Assembly: GCA_021159365.1 (NCBI GenBank)
Contig: JAGGRY010000020.1
Location: 1-43,434, forward strand
Direction of reading: 5' to 3'
Origin: Nitrososphaerota archaeon
GTDB taxonomy: Archaea > Thermoproteota > Nitrososphaeria_A > Caldarchaeales > Wolframiiraptoraceae
DNA: 43,434 bases
Numbering within the stretch: the stretch's first letter is position 1; each line of letters opens with the position of its first letter. Below, one piece after another: positions 15,214-23,686 of the stretch. The position numbers were made by a program, and so were the translations under genes. The notes under the pieces were generated by a model. The model had not been told where the DNA came from. It was given only the letters and a program-made list of their open reading frames with translations, and did not search any database.

Positions 15214-16636
15214 GCATCTCACCCGTAATCCTATCGACTTCCAACACGAATAACGTCTTCTTAATCTTTGGTATCTCGGCTCCAGCCGCTATGTCATGGC
15301 CTCCTCCTCGACCTCCAACGATTCTCGCAGCTTCCTTCAGAATCTTACCCAAATCCAAGCCCATCTTAATCAGCTTCTTACTAGCTCTCGCTGACACCTT
15401 TATCGAACCTTCAGCTGAGGCCATGGCTATTAAGACCTTATCCTCTCCCATGATTCCAGTTGAAGAGATCATTGAAGCAACCGAGCTTATCAGCTTATGA
15501 TCTATCACGTCACCGCCGTCTATGACTACTGTGTGTTTAAGTTCCTGCTTGCTCTCATCTCTCATCGCATACTCTATGGCCCTGGCGAGCTTAATCCTGT
15601 AATCCTCTAGGAGTTCTTGGGCTTTTTCCAGGAGTTCAGCGCGATTACCCATGGCAACCGCTATTCCAACCCAGTCATTTCCAGTCTTTCCACAGGCATT
15701 TAGGAGAGAGGCGAACTCTCTGGCATCTCTCAGATAGGTCCAAGGCTCCTCTTTAACGAGTTCATAGACCTTTCCGATTATTCCTCTTGCTAGACTTGGC
15801 GGAAGCCCAAGTGATGCTAGATGCTTCATCAATCCATTATAGAGTTTCTTCTTCTCATCTTCATCGAGTTCGGCCAAAACCTTCCATCTATCGCCTTCCT
15901 TAACCTTGATCCCGACATCCATTAGGAAGCTATATGCTCTCGATTCATCTCCAGAGATTCCTGGAATGAATGGATTCGTCGTGCTGGCCAAGGCTATGTG
16001 GATGGGCTTATAACTTCTGCCATAAAATAATAGGTCTTCCTCGACCTTCATTAATCCGGCGTCAATAGAATCATTGACTATGAGCTCATTTAATCCATGG
16101 AGAGATCTTCCATCAATTCTATCCTGTAAATCTCCTAAAGCTCCCACGACAGCGATCGGGGAATAGCTCACATTCTCCTCGTTTAATGCCTTCGCTACGA
16201 GATAGGTCACTCCAGCTCCACTTATCTCATCGGCTCCATTTATTCCGCAGAGATGCGGATTTACCTGAATAATGTTTTTAGAGGATTCTCCTACTGGTTC
16301 ATGATGATCGAGTATGATGACGGGCGAATCTCCAACTACCTTAACTATCTCATCCAAGTAGCCGCTTCCAATATCCGTGAAGACCGGGATGAAATCTCCT
16401 GAGAAGTCCTTGAGATCCTCTAAGATATCGTCTATGCCTCCAACAGATCTAGTTAAGAATCTCGCCCCTTCCTTTAAGAACATTATTGAAGCTATGGCTC
16501 CGGATGAGAGTCCATCGGCATCATTATGGCAGAAAATCACGAACGATCTATCCTCATCTATGAGTCTCCGAATCTCCTCAGCAGCTCTTTCAACTTCTCC
16601 GAGGAATTCTCGATAAATGCTCTCATCCAAGCTCAT
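15197..16636 (-). CDS. RecJ-like DHH phosphoesterase / single-strand exonuclease
   Basis: Archaeal DHH-family nuclease related to RecJ and Cdc45; homologues associate with GINS in the replisome (GAN) or act in RNA/DNA turnover. The 479 residues carry motif I HNDADG (37-42), a metal-binding aspartate at D88 (TDIGSG), motif III DHH (110-112), and GALGDLQD (166-172). The C-terminal DHHA1 domain ends with GGRGGGHDIAAG, a substrate-binding motif. Catalytic residues appear complete, so it should be an active nuclease. It lies between rps15 and pcc1, a common archaeal grouping. Confidence 0.9.
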   Translation of the reverse strand: MSLDESIYREFLGEVERAAEEIRRLIDEDRSFVIFCHNDADGLSSGAIASIMFLKEGARFLTRSVGGIDDILEDLKDFSGDFIPVFTDIGSGYLDEIVKVVGDSPVIILDHHEPVGESSKNIIQVNPHLCGINGADEISGAGVTYLVAKALNEENVSYSPIAVVGALGDLQDRIDGRSLHGLNELIVNDSIDAGLMKVEEDLLFYGRSYKPIHIALASTTNPFIPGISGDESRAYSFLMDVGIKVKEGDRWKVLAELDEDEKKKLYNGLMKHLASLGLPPSLARGIIGKVYELVKEEPWTYLRDAREFASLLNACGKTGNDWVGIAVAMGNRAELLEKAQELLEDYRIKLARAIEYAMRDESKQELKHTVVIDGGDVIDHKLISSVASMISSTGIMGEDKVLIAMASAEGSIKVSARASKKLIKMGLDLGKILKEAARIVGGRGGGHDIAAGAEIPKIKKTLFVLEVDRITGEMLGNSK

Positions 16637-16708
16637 TGCTCAACTCTAATCTAAATTTTCGCCCTATATAGATGAACCCCATCTGCCGAGGCCCATTTAA
16701 GACCCAAA

Positions 16709-17155
16709 CTATCTGTAGGCGTAGATGAGCCTTGGCTGCCAATCAGGGGGTAGAATTCCCCTTCTCTTATAATATTTCACGAGTCTATGGATCTTGGACT
16801 CAACGAGCTGAAGTCTATGCCTATTATATCTGTCGCTCCTATTCTTGCTTAGGTGGACGTGCATCCTCCTAGCTCTTTCGAGTAGATTTGCGAGATCTTC
16901 AGGGATCTCCGGTAAGAGATTATTCTCCTTAAGGATCTGGGTTATCCTCTTCCCAGTTATCTGCTTGACGAGCGGAACTCCGTGCTGATCTCTCAGAATG
17001 ATCCCTATCATGCTTGGAGGATAACCTTCTTTCGCATACTTAACCACGAGCGCCTCAACCTCCTCGGGGGTGAGCTTAACCCATGATGGAGGAGCCTTGC
17101 TAATAGGCCTCTTCGACCCCGACTTCCCCCGCTTACGGGCATGCATCCTCGCCAT
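16709..17155 (-). CDS. rps15: 30S ribosomal protein S15 (uS15)
   Basis: Primary 16S rRNA-binding protein. The 148 residues include the archaeal/eukaryotic N-terminal extension ([16 protein letters not shown], then [16 protein letters not shown]) and the conserved core [20 protein letters not shown] followed by [10 protein letters not shown]. It starts a minus-strand cluster with the RecJ-like nuclease and pcc1. Confidence 0.97.
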   Translation of the reverse strand: MARMHARKRGKSGSKRPISKAPPSWVKLTPEEVEALVVKYAKEGYPPSMIGIILRDQHGVPLVKQITGKRITQILKENNLLPEIPEDLANLLERARRMHVHLSKNRSDRYNRHRLQLVESKIHRLVKYYKRRGILPPDWQPRLIYAYR

Positions 17156-17281
17156 CTTTCCGCCTTAGAAGATTATGAGAGACCAATTATTTAAGATGTT
17201 GGAGCAGGTTTATGAATTCACAGCAGCTTGAAGAAACAAAACTTATTCGCGGTGAGCGTCACTCTATTTTAAGGAGGAACT

Positions 17282-18283
17282 ATGTATGCGAAGACCCATG
17301 AGATCTTGACGAGGGAGGCGGCGAAGCTAGCTGGAGTGGATGAAAAACTTATTCCAAACCTCTGCTTCGGGGCCAAATCCCCAGATCTAGTCCCAGACTA
17401 CAGCTATAAGGTCTACCTCACCTATCGTGGGAGGCTGAGAGTTAGGAAGACGAGGGTTAAACATCATGAACCAGATCCAAGTCTCTTGAAGAAGTATGTC
17501 GTTGAGGCCAGACATAGATGGCTTAAGGGAAGCAGAGAGGATGCCGCGAAGCTCGTTGGGAGAATCTTACACTATGTCGGCGACAGCGCAATAATCAGCC
17601 CATCCATAGATGATGATCTGCATGATCAAATGGAGAGGAAATGTTCAAGGATAAATCCAAGACAGGTGATCGAGAATCTAAACCTATTCAAGCCTATTGG
17701 GAAAAGGGAGACATTAAAGGTGTTAATGGATAGCTTGGAGAAGGGACCTGCATCAAGCGCTTTAGAGGCTGTTAAGAGAACCTTGGACACCTCCTTCAGC
17801 ATAATCTCCTCGATTTTATCCTCACCTACAGCTCCTAGAAGGTTTAGAGAACTCGGAGATCGATGCTATGAGTACTTCAAGGGAAGAAAGAATCTCACAC
17901 TTTTTCTCTCACTTTTCCTAATAATACTCCCATGTATCAACTTGATTCTGCTAAGTCTTAAGCTGAGTTTCGCCATTGCTCTCGCATCGCTGATCTTCAT
18001 AATAATACCTTCCATGATAGCGGGAATATCCGGCATGATCATGTATAGATCACGAGACATGAATACTGCGCTATACTCTGCCCGCCGAGCTTATGGATCG
18101 CTTCCTTGGATCGTCATAGGAATGGTTATCAGCGGATTAATCATATTCAGCATAGGGCACACGGTCGTCCTCACATTGTTGATCCCAGAAATCCCCATGA
18201 CAGTAATAATCTATCATAGACTATTCAAGATCTCAGAGTGGAAGAGGATCAAGGATGAAATCGACTGGTTCAAGTGGGAGTAA
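17282..18283 (+). CDS. Zinc-dependent phospholipase C-like domain fused to membrane segments
   Basis: The N-terminal 120 residues resemble the zinc phospholipase C / S1-P1 nuclease fold: H6 in THEILT, SPDLVPDY (33-40), HH at 61-62, then RILHYVGDS (H97, D101) and DDLHDQME (H114, D115), a spacing typical of the trinuclear zinc site. The remainder is helical and ends with three strongly hydrophobic segments at about 204-226, 228-254 and 276-300. A consensus ribosome binding site, AAGGAGG at 17271-17277, precedes the ATG. Substrate, lipid or nucleic acid, cannot be told. It is not in an obvious operon; the MFS gene follows after 58 bases. Confidence 0.65.
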   Translation: MYAKTHEILTREAAKLAGVDEKLIPNLCFGAKSPDLVPDYSYKVYLTYRGRLRVRKTRVKHHEPDPSLLKKYVVEARHRWLKGSREDAAKLVGRILHYVGDSAIISPSIDDDLHDQMERKCSRINPRQVIENLNLFKPIGKRETLKVLMDSLEKGPASSALEAVKRTLDTSFSIISSILSSPTAPRRFRELGDRCYEYFKGRKNLTLFLSLFLIILPCINLILLSLKLSFAIALASLIFIIIPSMIAGISGMIMYRSRDMNTALYSARRAYGSLPWIVIGMVISGLIIFSIGHTVVLTLLIPEIPMTVIIYHRLFKISEWKRIKDEIDWFKWE

Positions 18284-18341
18284 CTTGAACTCGTAAAAAT
18301 TTCGGACATTCCATCAAGGTTGATAATCTATAAATTAATGA

Positions 18342-19541
18342 ATGAGCATCACTCCCCGAAAAATGGAGCTTAAAGGAAAATTATTAGCTACATTCATCTC
18401 CCTCTCTCTCGTCTCCCTCTTCGCGGACATAATCTATGAAGGGGCGAGATCTATCGGCGGAGCATATCTAAACTTCTTAACGGCTCCAGCAATAGCTGTC
18501 AGCATTCTGGGACTTGGAGAATTCCTAAGCAATTTGATGAGATTTTTAGGCGGGGTCCTGGCGCAGAGAATGGCTTCAGGAAGGGCTTACTGGTCTCTGA
18601 TATTCTTCGGCTATCTAGTAAACCTAGCGATACCTTGTTTGGCGTTCACAGGGGTTTGGGAGATCGCGATCATATTATTCCTAATCGAGCGAATTGGAAA
18701 GGGATTAAGGGCTCCGGCTAGGGACGTGATTCTCTCAGAATTGACCGATGAAGCAAAGAGAGGTAGATGGTTCGGACTGCATGAACTGATGGATCAGATA
18801 GGGGCGATAGCTGGTCCAGCGATAATTGGTGCAGCAATATACGTGAGCAAGCCTTTAGAAGCCGGATATAGACTTGCGTTCAACATCTTATGGATTCCAA
18901 TAATCATGATGATAGTTATGCTCCTCTCCGCCTACGTGAATTATCCTAGGCCAAAGGCGGTAAGCGCCGCTACCGAAGAGAAGGGTTTGAAGGGACTTGA
19001 TAAAAGATTTTGGAATTATTTAATTGGCTCGATCTTCACCTTACTAGGATTCATCTATTGGGGAGTAATAGCATATTATGCTCAAGACGCCGTTAGGGCC
19101 GGAATTCTGATGGCCGAGGAAGTTCCAATACTATATCTAATCGCGATGGCCGTTGACGCGGTCATAGCTTTACCGATAGGCTTGCTCTATGATCGAGTTG
19201 GATTGAAGTCCGTGGTTCTGGCCCCATTAACAGCCATCTCAATAACCCCCGCATTATTCATGATTAAGGGCAGAATTGGATTATATCTAGCATCTATTCC
19301 ATGGGGATTAACCATGGGAATTATCGAGACTATCATGAGGGCGAGCGTCGCGGATATAGCTCCAATCGAGGTCAGATCTCTCGCGTATGGAATCTATTCA
19401 TCCTCGATAGGGTTTGCATGGTTCACAGGATCGCTAATAATGGCATACATGTATCAAACCGGCCTCATAAACGCCATTATCATTCTAACGATAATATTAG
19501 AAGCCGCAGCGTTAACTATTTACGCCGCGACCTTGAGATAA
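18342..19541 (+). CDS. Major facilitator superfamily transporter
   Basis: A 399-residue membrane protein with about 11-12 hydrophobic helices and a cytoplasmic loop around residues 205-225. The segment ERIGKGLRAPARDVILSEL in the first half and the matching LYDRVGLKSVV loop in the second are MFS motif-A-like. It resembles archaeal and bacterial permeases of unknown substrate in which GKG-R-PARD follows the fourth helix. Direction and substrate cannot be inferred, and no metabolic genes adjoin it. Confidence 0.85.
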   Translation: MSITPRKMELKGKLLATFISLSLVSLFADIIYEGARSIGGAYLNFLTAPAIAVSILGLGEFLSNLMRFLGGVLAQRMASGRAYWSLIFFGYLVNLAIPCLAFTGVWEIAIILFLIERIGKGLRAPARDVILSELTDEAKRGRWFGLHELMDQIGAIAGPAIIGAAIYVSKPLEAGYRLAFNILWIPIIMMIVMLLSAYVNYPRPKAVSAATEEKGLKGLDKRFWNYLIGSIFTLLGFIYWGVIAYYAQDAVRAGILMAEEVPILYLIAMAVDAVIALPIGLLYDRVGLKSVVLAPLTAISITPALFMIKGRIGLYLASIPWGLTMGIIETIMRASVADIAPIEVRSLAYGIYSSSIGFAWFTGSLIMAYMYQTGLINAIIILTIILEAAALTIYAATLR

Positions 19542-19762
19542 TTAGAGAGCTGAGACAATAGTTCAACACGATTCTAGGTATCTTGGGGGAACTCTGTTTA
19601 AAATGAAAGATTATACCGATTCAAGGCATCTTTTCAATTATTTTTTCTACTTCCTCCGTTGGGAATGCCTTAAGCGTCATCGATTGAGGCGCCGCAGATA
19701 ATTTAGGAGAATAAAATATAGTTTTGATAGCCCGGCCCGGATTCGAACCGGGGTCCCCGGGG

Positions 19763-19782
19763 TTCTCCTCATCTCCCTTGAT
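19763..19782 (-). other. Intron 2 of tRNA-Gln (canonical position 37/38)
   Basis: Twenty bases between G37 and C38. It forms a standard bulge-helix-bulge: central helix CUCU/GGAG, bulges GGA and AAC each cut after the second base, outer exon helix CCGGG/CCCGG, and inner intron helix UCA/UGA. This fixes both splice sites. Confidence 0.88.
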
Positions 19783-19798
19783 CCAGAGCCCGGGATCC

Positions 19799-19820
19799 TT
19801 AGCCCTTTTTCTGACCAGGT
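19799..19820 (-). other. Intron 1 of tRNA-Gln (non-canonical, D arm)
   Basis: Twenty-two bases between the end of the D loop and the 3' strand of the D stem (about position 21/22). GGCC before the 5' bulge AAA pairs with GGCU before the 3' bulge AAG, giving the expected four-base central helix, but the flanking helices are weak, as in the relaxed splice motifs of non-canonical introns. Confidence 0.78.
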
Positions 19821-19866
19821 TTGGCCGCTAGACTACCGGGCTTCAATCATGAGTCATCTTAAGGTA

Positions 19867-19875
19867 GCTTTATCC
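19867..19875. promoter_or_regulatory. TATA-like element between tRNA-Gln and the TauE-like gene
   Basis: GCTTTATCC reads as box A for the plus strand, 26 bases before the GTG at 19894. On the minus strand GGATAAAGC lies about 27 bases before the tRNA 5' end. One element may serve both divergent units. Confidence 0.4.
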
Positions 19876-19893
19876 TTTTCGCAATCCATTTTA

Positions 19894-20688
19894 GTGGGGA
19901 TAAGAACTCGGATACTTGTGCTTAAGCATCTCTTAATTCTTCTCACAACCCTTACGGCAGGCTTCCTAGGCTCGATGCTGGGAGTTGGCGGGGGGTTCCT
20001 GATGATCCCGATCTTCGTCCTCCTCCTAAAGATCCCCATGCATGAAGCTGTTGCTTTAAGCTTGGTGGCAATCTCTGGGACGGCGATCTCCTCATCAACT
20101 ATCTACATCTCTAAGAAGCTTGTAGACTTTAAGACAGGAGTAATCCTTGAGTCGGTCACCATACTTGGGGCAATTATAGGTCCGAACATCGCCTTGAAGC
20201 TCAAGGCAGAGATTTTAGAATTAATCTTCGGATTAGTTCTCCTCTATGTAACTTATAGAATGTGGGTTAAGCAGGAAAATAGAAAACATGATGGAATAGC
20301 TGGAAGAGTGGGGCGTCTTAAATGGACTGCATCACTTTTAGGGGCATTCTCCGCTGGATTGATAGCCGGCATGATCGGAATCGGCGGAGGAACATTAAAG
20401 GTTCCAATAATGTTTCTAATTCTAGGCGTTCCTATGAGAATCGCGGTAGCAACAAGTCAATTCATGATTTCCTTAACATCGGTAACATCTTCATCGATCT
20501 ACATTTTGAATGGGCTCGTAAAACTGGACACGGGACTCGTGGCGATAACGGGGTCAATAAGCGGAGCCCAGCTTGGAAGTAGAACAGGCTTAAGATTAAA
20601 GACCCATCAGATCAGAAGATTGTTCTCTATAATCTTAGCATTCTTCTCGATAACCATGATCCTTAAATCAATTCATCTAATACCTTAG
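19894..20688 (+). CDS. TauE/SafE family membrane transporter
   Basis: Membrane permease of a family that exports sulfite, sulfonates or related organic anions. It has about eight helices in two repeated halves, each with a glycine-rich motif: GSMLGVGGGFLMIP in the first and GMIGIGGGTLKVP in the second, each followed by a short re-entrant-like segment. I start it at GTG 19894 (264 residues) because the only plausible TATA box lies 26 bases upstream of it; an in-frame ATG at 19849, seven bases from the tRNA 5' end, would add 15 residues. Substrate unknown. Confidence 0.85.
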   Translation: MGIRTRILVLKHLLILLTTLTAGFLGSMLGVGGGFLMIPIFVLLLKIPMHEAVALSLVAISGTAISSSTIYISKKLVDFKTGVILESVTILGAIIGPNIALKLKAEILELIFGLVLLYVTYRMWVKQENRKHDGIAGRVGRLKWTASLLGAFSAGLIAGMIGIGGGTLKVPIMFLILGVPMRIAVATSQFMISLTSVTSSSIYILNGLVKLDTGLVAITGSISGAQLGSRTGLRLKTHQIRRLFSIILAFFSITMILKSIHLIP

Positions 20689-20869
20689 ACATGATCTCAA
20701 GCTGATACTCCCTGATTTCTTCCGAACAATCTCTGGAATTCTCTAGGTAATTCTCTAAAAGTATTCAGAACAGATTCTTCGCCACATCACAGATTGAAAT
20801 GAATGACATGAACTTCAACAAATAATCTCTCAGTTCATCATCATATATTCTTAGAGCATTATTTCGCAT
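20663..20869 (-). pseudogene. Small interrupted ORF (in-frame TGA)
   Basis: Reading the minus strand from the ATG at 20869 gives 34 codons (MRNNALRIYDDELRDYLL at the start), a TGA at 20765-20767, then 33 more codons in the same frame ending in MSKVLDELI and TAA. Both halves look protein-like: helical, charged, with leucine spacing. Together they would be a 68-codon protein missing one sense codon. It may be a decaying gene, a short protein plus a remnant, or chance. Its end overlaps the TauE-like gene by 26 bases. I do not recognise the sequence. Confidence 0.35.
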
Positions 20870-20919
20870 TCAATTAAAGCTAACCATTAAAACCATTTGT
20901 TCAGCGACCTTAACCCGCA

Positions 20920-22137
20920 TTGGGGAGATATAGATACATTCTGAGCTACGGGATAAGGGATTCATGGAAGTACGCTAGAGATGGTTGGGGAATAGCGCTG
21001 CATAGGATCTGTTCTAGGACTGGAAGTTTTCCTCCTTCTCTCGCCCACTATTTCGTCATGAAGTATTCTAGGATTGGAGACGTGGTTTTAGACCCATTCA
21101 GCGGTAAAGGAACAGCACCTCTTGAAGCGTGCCTTAATGGGAGGATCGGCGTTGGAAACGACTTGTCTCCAGAGGCATATGTCCTCACGAGGGCTAAGGT
21201 TAGACCTGTCCCAAAGAGAAGGGTTATAGAATGGATAGATTACGCTGAGAGAAGACTTGACCCGTCGAGTTACGATGTCTCGGAGGTCGATGATGACGTC
21301 AGGGCGTTTTACAGCAACTATACTTTAAGGCAGATTCTTGCTGTTAGAGACCTAATAGATGAGACTGATGATGAAGATTTAGCGAATTTCATCAAGGCGA
21401 TGATGCTCGGAATACTCCACGGCCCAACTAAGATCCATCTAAGCGTTAGATGTTCTCACTCGTTCTCGATGGCGCCCGGATACATTAAGAGATATGTTAA
21501 GGAGAATGGTGTTAAGAAGCCGAAGAGAGATGTCTTGAAATGTTTGAGGATCAAGGCTGAGAGGGTGTTTAAAGATGGAATTCCATCCGTCAAAGGATTC
21601 GCATATATGAATGATGCGAGGAGTCTGCCGATAGAGGATGAGAGCGTAGATCTCGTGGTAACCTCTCCGCCATATTTCAATATGCAGACCTATGCCTGGG
21701 ATAATTGGCTCAGGCTCTGGTTTCTAGGATATACTTATGAGGAAGTTAGGAGGATGCTCTTCCAAACGGAGTCGATTAAGAAGTTTGAGGGATTCATGAC
21801 AGACGCTTTGAAGGAAATATTCAGAGTTTTGAAGTGGAATAGGGCGGCGATAATAGTCTTGGGGAGAGTGAAGTTGAAGGGAAAGGTCGTTGACATGGCG
21901 GAATTAGTCGCTCCAATAGCTGAGGAGATCGGGTTCCAAGTTAAATCTATAATCTCAGACTCCATTCCAAAAGCGAACAAGTATCTCTGGTATCTCAAGG
22001 AGGGGGATGGAGTCAGTAAAGAGGTGATCCTAGAATTGGCGAAGGGAGAATTTCAGCCAAACAATATCCAAGTTGATTGGAGTTCAGCGGAGCCTCTAAC
22101 GATCATCAAGGATTATGAGGAGGTGATCAAAGCATGA
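20920..22137 (+). CDS. DNA methyltransferase (N4-cytosine/N6-adenine class)
   Basis: Amino-methyltransferase acting on DNA. The SAM-binding motif is DPFSGKGT (58-65) and the catalytic motif TSPPY (248-252); SPPY is frequent in N4-cytosine enzymes. Between them lie about 180 residues that could include the target-recognition region (alpha-like order). After the catalytic motif comes MQTYAWDNWLRLWFLGY, common in this class. The start is a TTG at 20920 with a TATA-like CATTAAAACC about 30 bases upstream. The next gene overlaps by four bases (ATGA), so the pair is translationally coupled. Target sequence unknown. Confidence 0.88.
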   Translation: MGRYRYILSYGIRDSWKYARDGWGIALHRICSRTGSFPPSLAHYFVMKYSRIGDVVLDPFSGKGTAPLEACLNGRIGVGNDLSPEAYVLTRAKVRPVPKRRVIEWIDYAERRLDPSSYDVSEVDDDVRAFYSNYTLRQILAVRDLIDETDDEDLANFIKAMMLGILHGPTKIHLSVRCSHSFSMAPGYIKRYVKENGVKKPKRDVLKCLRIKAERVFKDGIPSVKGFAYMNDARSLPIEDESVDLVVTSPPYFNMQTYAWDNWLRLWFLGYTYEEVRRMLFQTESIKKFEGFMTDALKEIFRVLKWNRAAIIVLGRVKLKGKVVDMAELVAPIAEEIGFQVKSIISDSIPKANKYLWYLKEGDGVSKEVILELAKGEFQPNNIQVDWSSAEPLTIIKDYEEVIKA

Positions 22138-23246
22138 TCCTGGAGAGTCATGGAGACGCCTGTAGACTTGGCTATTTGAGGTTGATCGCATGCCTCCTAG
22201 AGGATGGCTCTCAGAAGAGCTTCGACTTTCTCGCAAGCATACTCTATGATATGCTGAGAAACCTCGAATTCTATGAACCTCTCACGCAGAAGCCTACGGG
22301 GCTTATAACGAGATACGTCAACGCTAGAAATTATGTTACCTTAGCCGCCGAGATGGGTTTCATCGATAGAGCTTCACAGACCATCGGGGAATTCGGTAAG
22401 ATCTATCTCTGCCTCGACTCAGCGGATAAGTTCAGGGAGTTTGTTGAAGGTAGAAGTATCCCAAGCCTTAACGATCTCATCGCCCTAAATGATGCTGAAA
22501 AATTCTTCTTCCTATGGATTCTATTAAATAGGGATTACCCGATGATACAACATGTCCTGAGATGGGTTATTGATAGAAAGAGCTTTACGAGACAAGAGGC
22601 CATGAACCAAATCATGGAGGAATTTTATCCAAATTCCCTGAGAAAGGTTCTATCAACCCTCGACGGCAGGAGAAAGGAGCAGATAATAAGGGAAATCGAG
22701 GAGGCCGAAGGATTTAGGAAGAGAAGGCTTCAGATGGATGATAAGGTAAGCTGGATTAAGAGCAGTCAATATGCAAAATATCGTCATATAGCTCCTCCGA
22801 GGCTTGAATGGCTTGTCGACTGCGGAATCTTAAAGAGAGTTGGAAGAGGAAAATATGAAATTAGAGAGAGCTACTTAAAGCTCAGAACCGAGGTGCTAAA
22901 ATTAACATCTCTAAAGCCCGCGAAGCTCGACAACTATTTCTTCGGCGAATTCGTGAAGCTATTTTCGAAAGATTTCTCCGCTGCAAATAGGTATGAGATC
23001 TTAAAGACGATGATCGAGGTCTACGAGAGACTGAGGACGCTATTCGGGGATGAGGTGAATTTATCGACCTTGGAGTGCTCAACTATCATGGTCTTGATGG
23101 AGAGAGGCAAGTTCGCAGATCTAAAGACGATCCACAGCTCCTTCAATAGCTTGGCCTTGAAGTTTCCAGACAAGATCTATGTGATTCCTGGAAGAGAGAA
23201 AAATATGAATATAGCATACATAAATGTTGAGGAGATAGAAGTCTAG
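22134..23246 (+). CDS. Unknown protein coupled to the methyltransferase
   Basis: A 370-residue protein that I do not recognise. It is mostly helical, with several stretches that look like winged helices: about 45-100, 225-260 (ending VGRGKYEI) and the C-terminal 300-370. A highly charged helix lies at about 185-205. I see no clear nuclease motif such as PD-(D/E)xK, HNH or GIY-YIG, so a classic restriction endonuclease is not evident, although divergent ones are hard to spot. The ATGA overlap with the methyltransferase indicates joint function: specificity subunit, regulator, or effector of a defence system. Confidence 0.7.
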   Translation: MILESHGDACRLGYLRLIACLLEDGSQKSFDFLASILYDMLRNLEFYEPLTQKPTGLITRYVNARNYVTLAAEMGFIDRASQTIGEFGKIYLCLDSADKFREFVEGRSIPSLNDLIALNDAEKFFFLWILLNRDYPMIQHVLRWVIDRKSFTRQEAMNQIMEEFYPNSLRKVLSTLDGRRKEQIIREIEEAEGFRKRRLQMDDKVSWIKSSQYAKYRHIAPPRLEWLVDCGILKRVGRGKYEIRESYLKLRTEVLKLTSLKPAKLDNYFFGEFVKLFSKDFSAANRYEILKTMIEVYERLRTLFGDEVNLSTLECSTIMVLMERGKFADLKTIHSSFNSLALKFPDKIYVIPGREKNMNIAYINVEEIEV

Positions 23247-23257
23247 CCAAGAGCTAT

Positions 23258-23267
23258 CCTTATATCT
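23258..23267 (+). promoter_or_regulatory. TATA (box A) of the aIF5A gene
   Basis: CCTTATATCT is centred about 28 bases before the aIF5A ATG at 23291 and predicts an essentially leaderless mRNA. Confidence 0.5.
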
Positions 23268-23290
23268 CCGCATCCCTACAAGCATTTGCT

Positions 23291-23686
23291 ATGAGTAAGC
23301 CTGCTGAATTGGGGTCTCTAAAGGTCGGCCACAACATCGTGATAGATGGAGAGCCGTGTAGAATAGTTGAACTCGAGAAGAGTAAGCCTGGGAAGCATGG
23401 AGCGGCGAAGGTCAGGCTCGTGGCCATAGGGATCTTCGACGGAGTCAAGCGGACGATGGTTGGACCAGCTGACTCAAGGGTTGAGGTTCCGATAATCGAG
23501 AAGAGAAGCGGGCAGGTGGTCTCGATAGGAGATATGGTGAGCGTAATGGATAATGAGACCTATGAAATACTTGAAGTTCCCATGCCGAAGGATGAGAAGC
23601 TCATTGAGAGACTTGAGCCTGGAGCCACGGTTGAATATTGGAAGATAATGGGGAGAAGTATGATAGTCCACGTAAAGGGAGAGTAG
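23291..23686 (+). CDS. eif5A: Translation factor aIF5A
   Basis: Binds the ribosome E site and relieves stalling at polyproline and other difficult sequences. The 131 residues show the hypusination loop SKPGKHGAAK with the modified lysine at K35, the preceding VIDGEPCRIVELEK, and the C-terminal OB-fold. Length is normal. The modifying enzyme deoxyhypusine synthase is not in the window. It is convergent with the PfkB gene with no spacer. Confidence 0.97.
   Translation: MSKPAELGSLKVGHNIVIDGEPCRIVELEKSKPGKHGAAKVRLVAIGIFDGVKRTMVGPADSRVEVPIIEKRSGQVVSIGDMVSVMDNETYEILEVPMPKDEKLIERLEPGATVEYWKIMGRSMIVHVKGE

Larger units (their letters stand above)
19728..19842 (-). tRNA. tRNA-Gln (CUG) with two introns
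   Basis: The acceptor stem AGCCCGG pairs with CCGGGCT, leaving discriminator A. The T arm is CCCGG, TTCGAAT, CCGGG. The D arm is GTCT with GGAT after loop AGCGGCCAA. The anticodon stem CCGGG/CCCGG closes loop C-U-CUG-G-C. Removing 22- and 20-base introns gives a 73-base tRNA with every stem paired. The CUG anticodon, U33 and G37 identify glutamine. The CCA end is not encoded. An AT-rich stretch (GGATAAAG on the minus strand, 19868-19875) is at the right distance for its promoter. Confidence 0.93.

Noticed and set aside
19542-19727. Minus-strand peptide ending FPTEEVEKIIEKMP right after the tRNA, as an integrase remnant
   Set aside because: The visible stretch is under 35 codons and shows no tyrosine-recombinase motif. 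I also see no second copy of the tRNA 3' end that would mark an attachment site.
20765-20767. In-frame TGA as selenocysteine or programmed readthrough
   Set aside because: No SECIS-like structure seen nearby, and the protein is not a known selenoprotein. A decaying or chance ORF is simpler.
20761-20860. C/D box sRNA on the minus strand (TGATGA and CTGA words)
   Set aside because: The boxes are out of order and the guide lengths are wrong; the words fall within the interrupted ORF.
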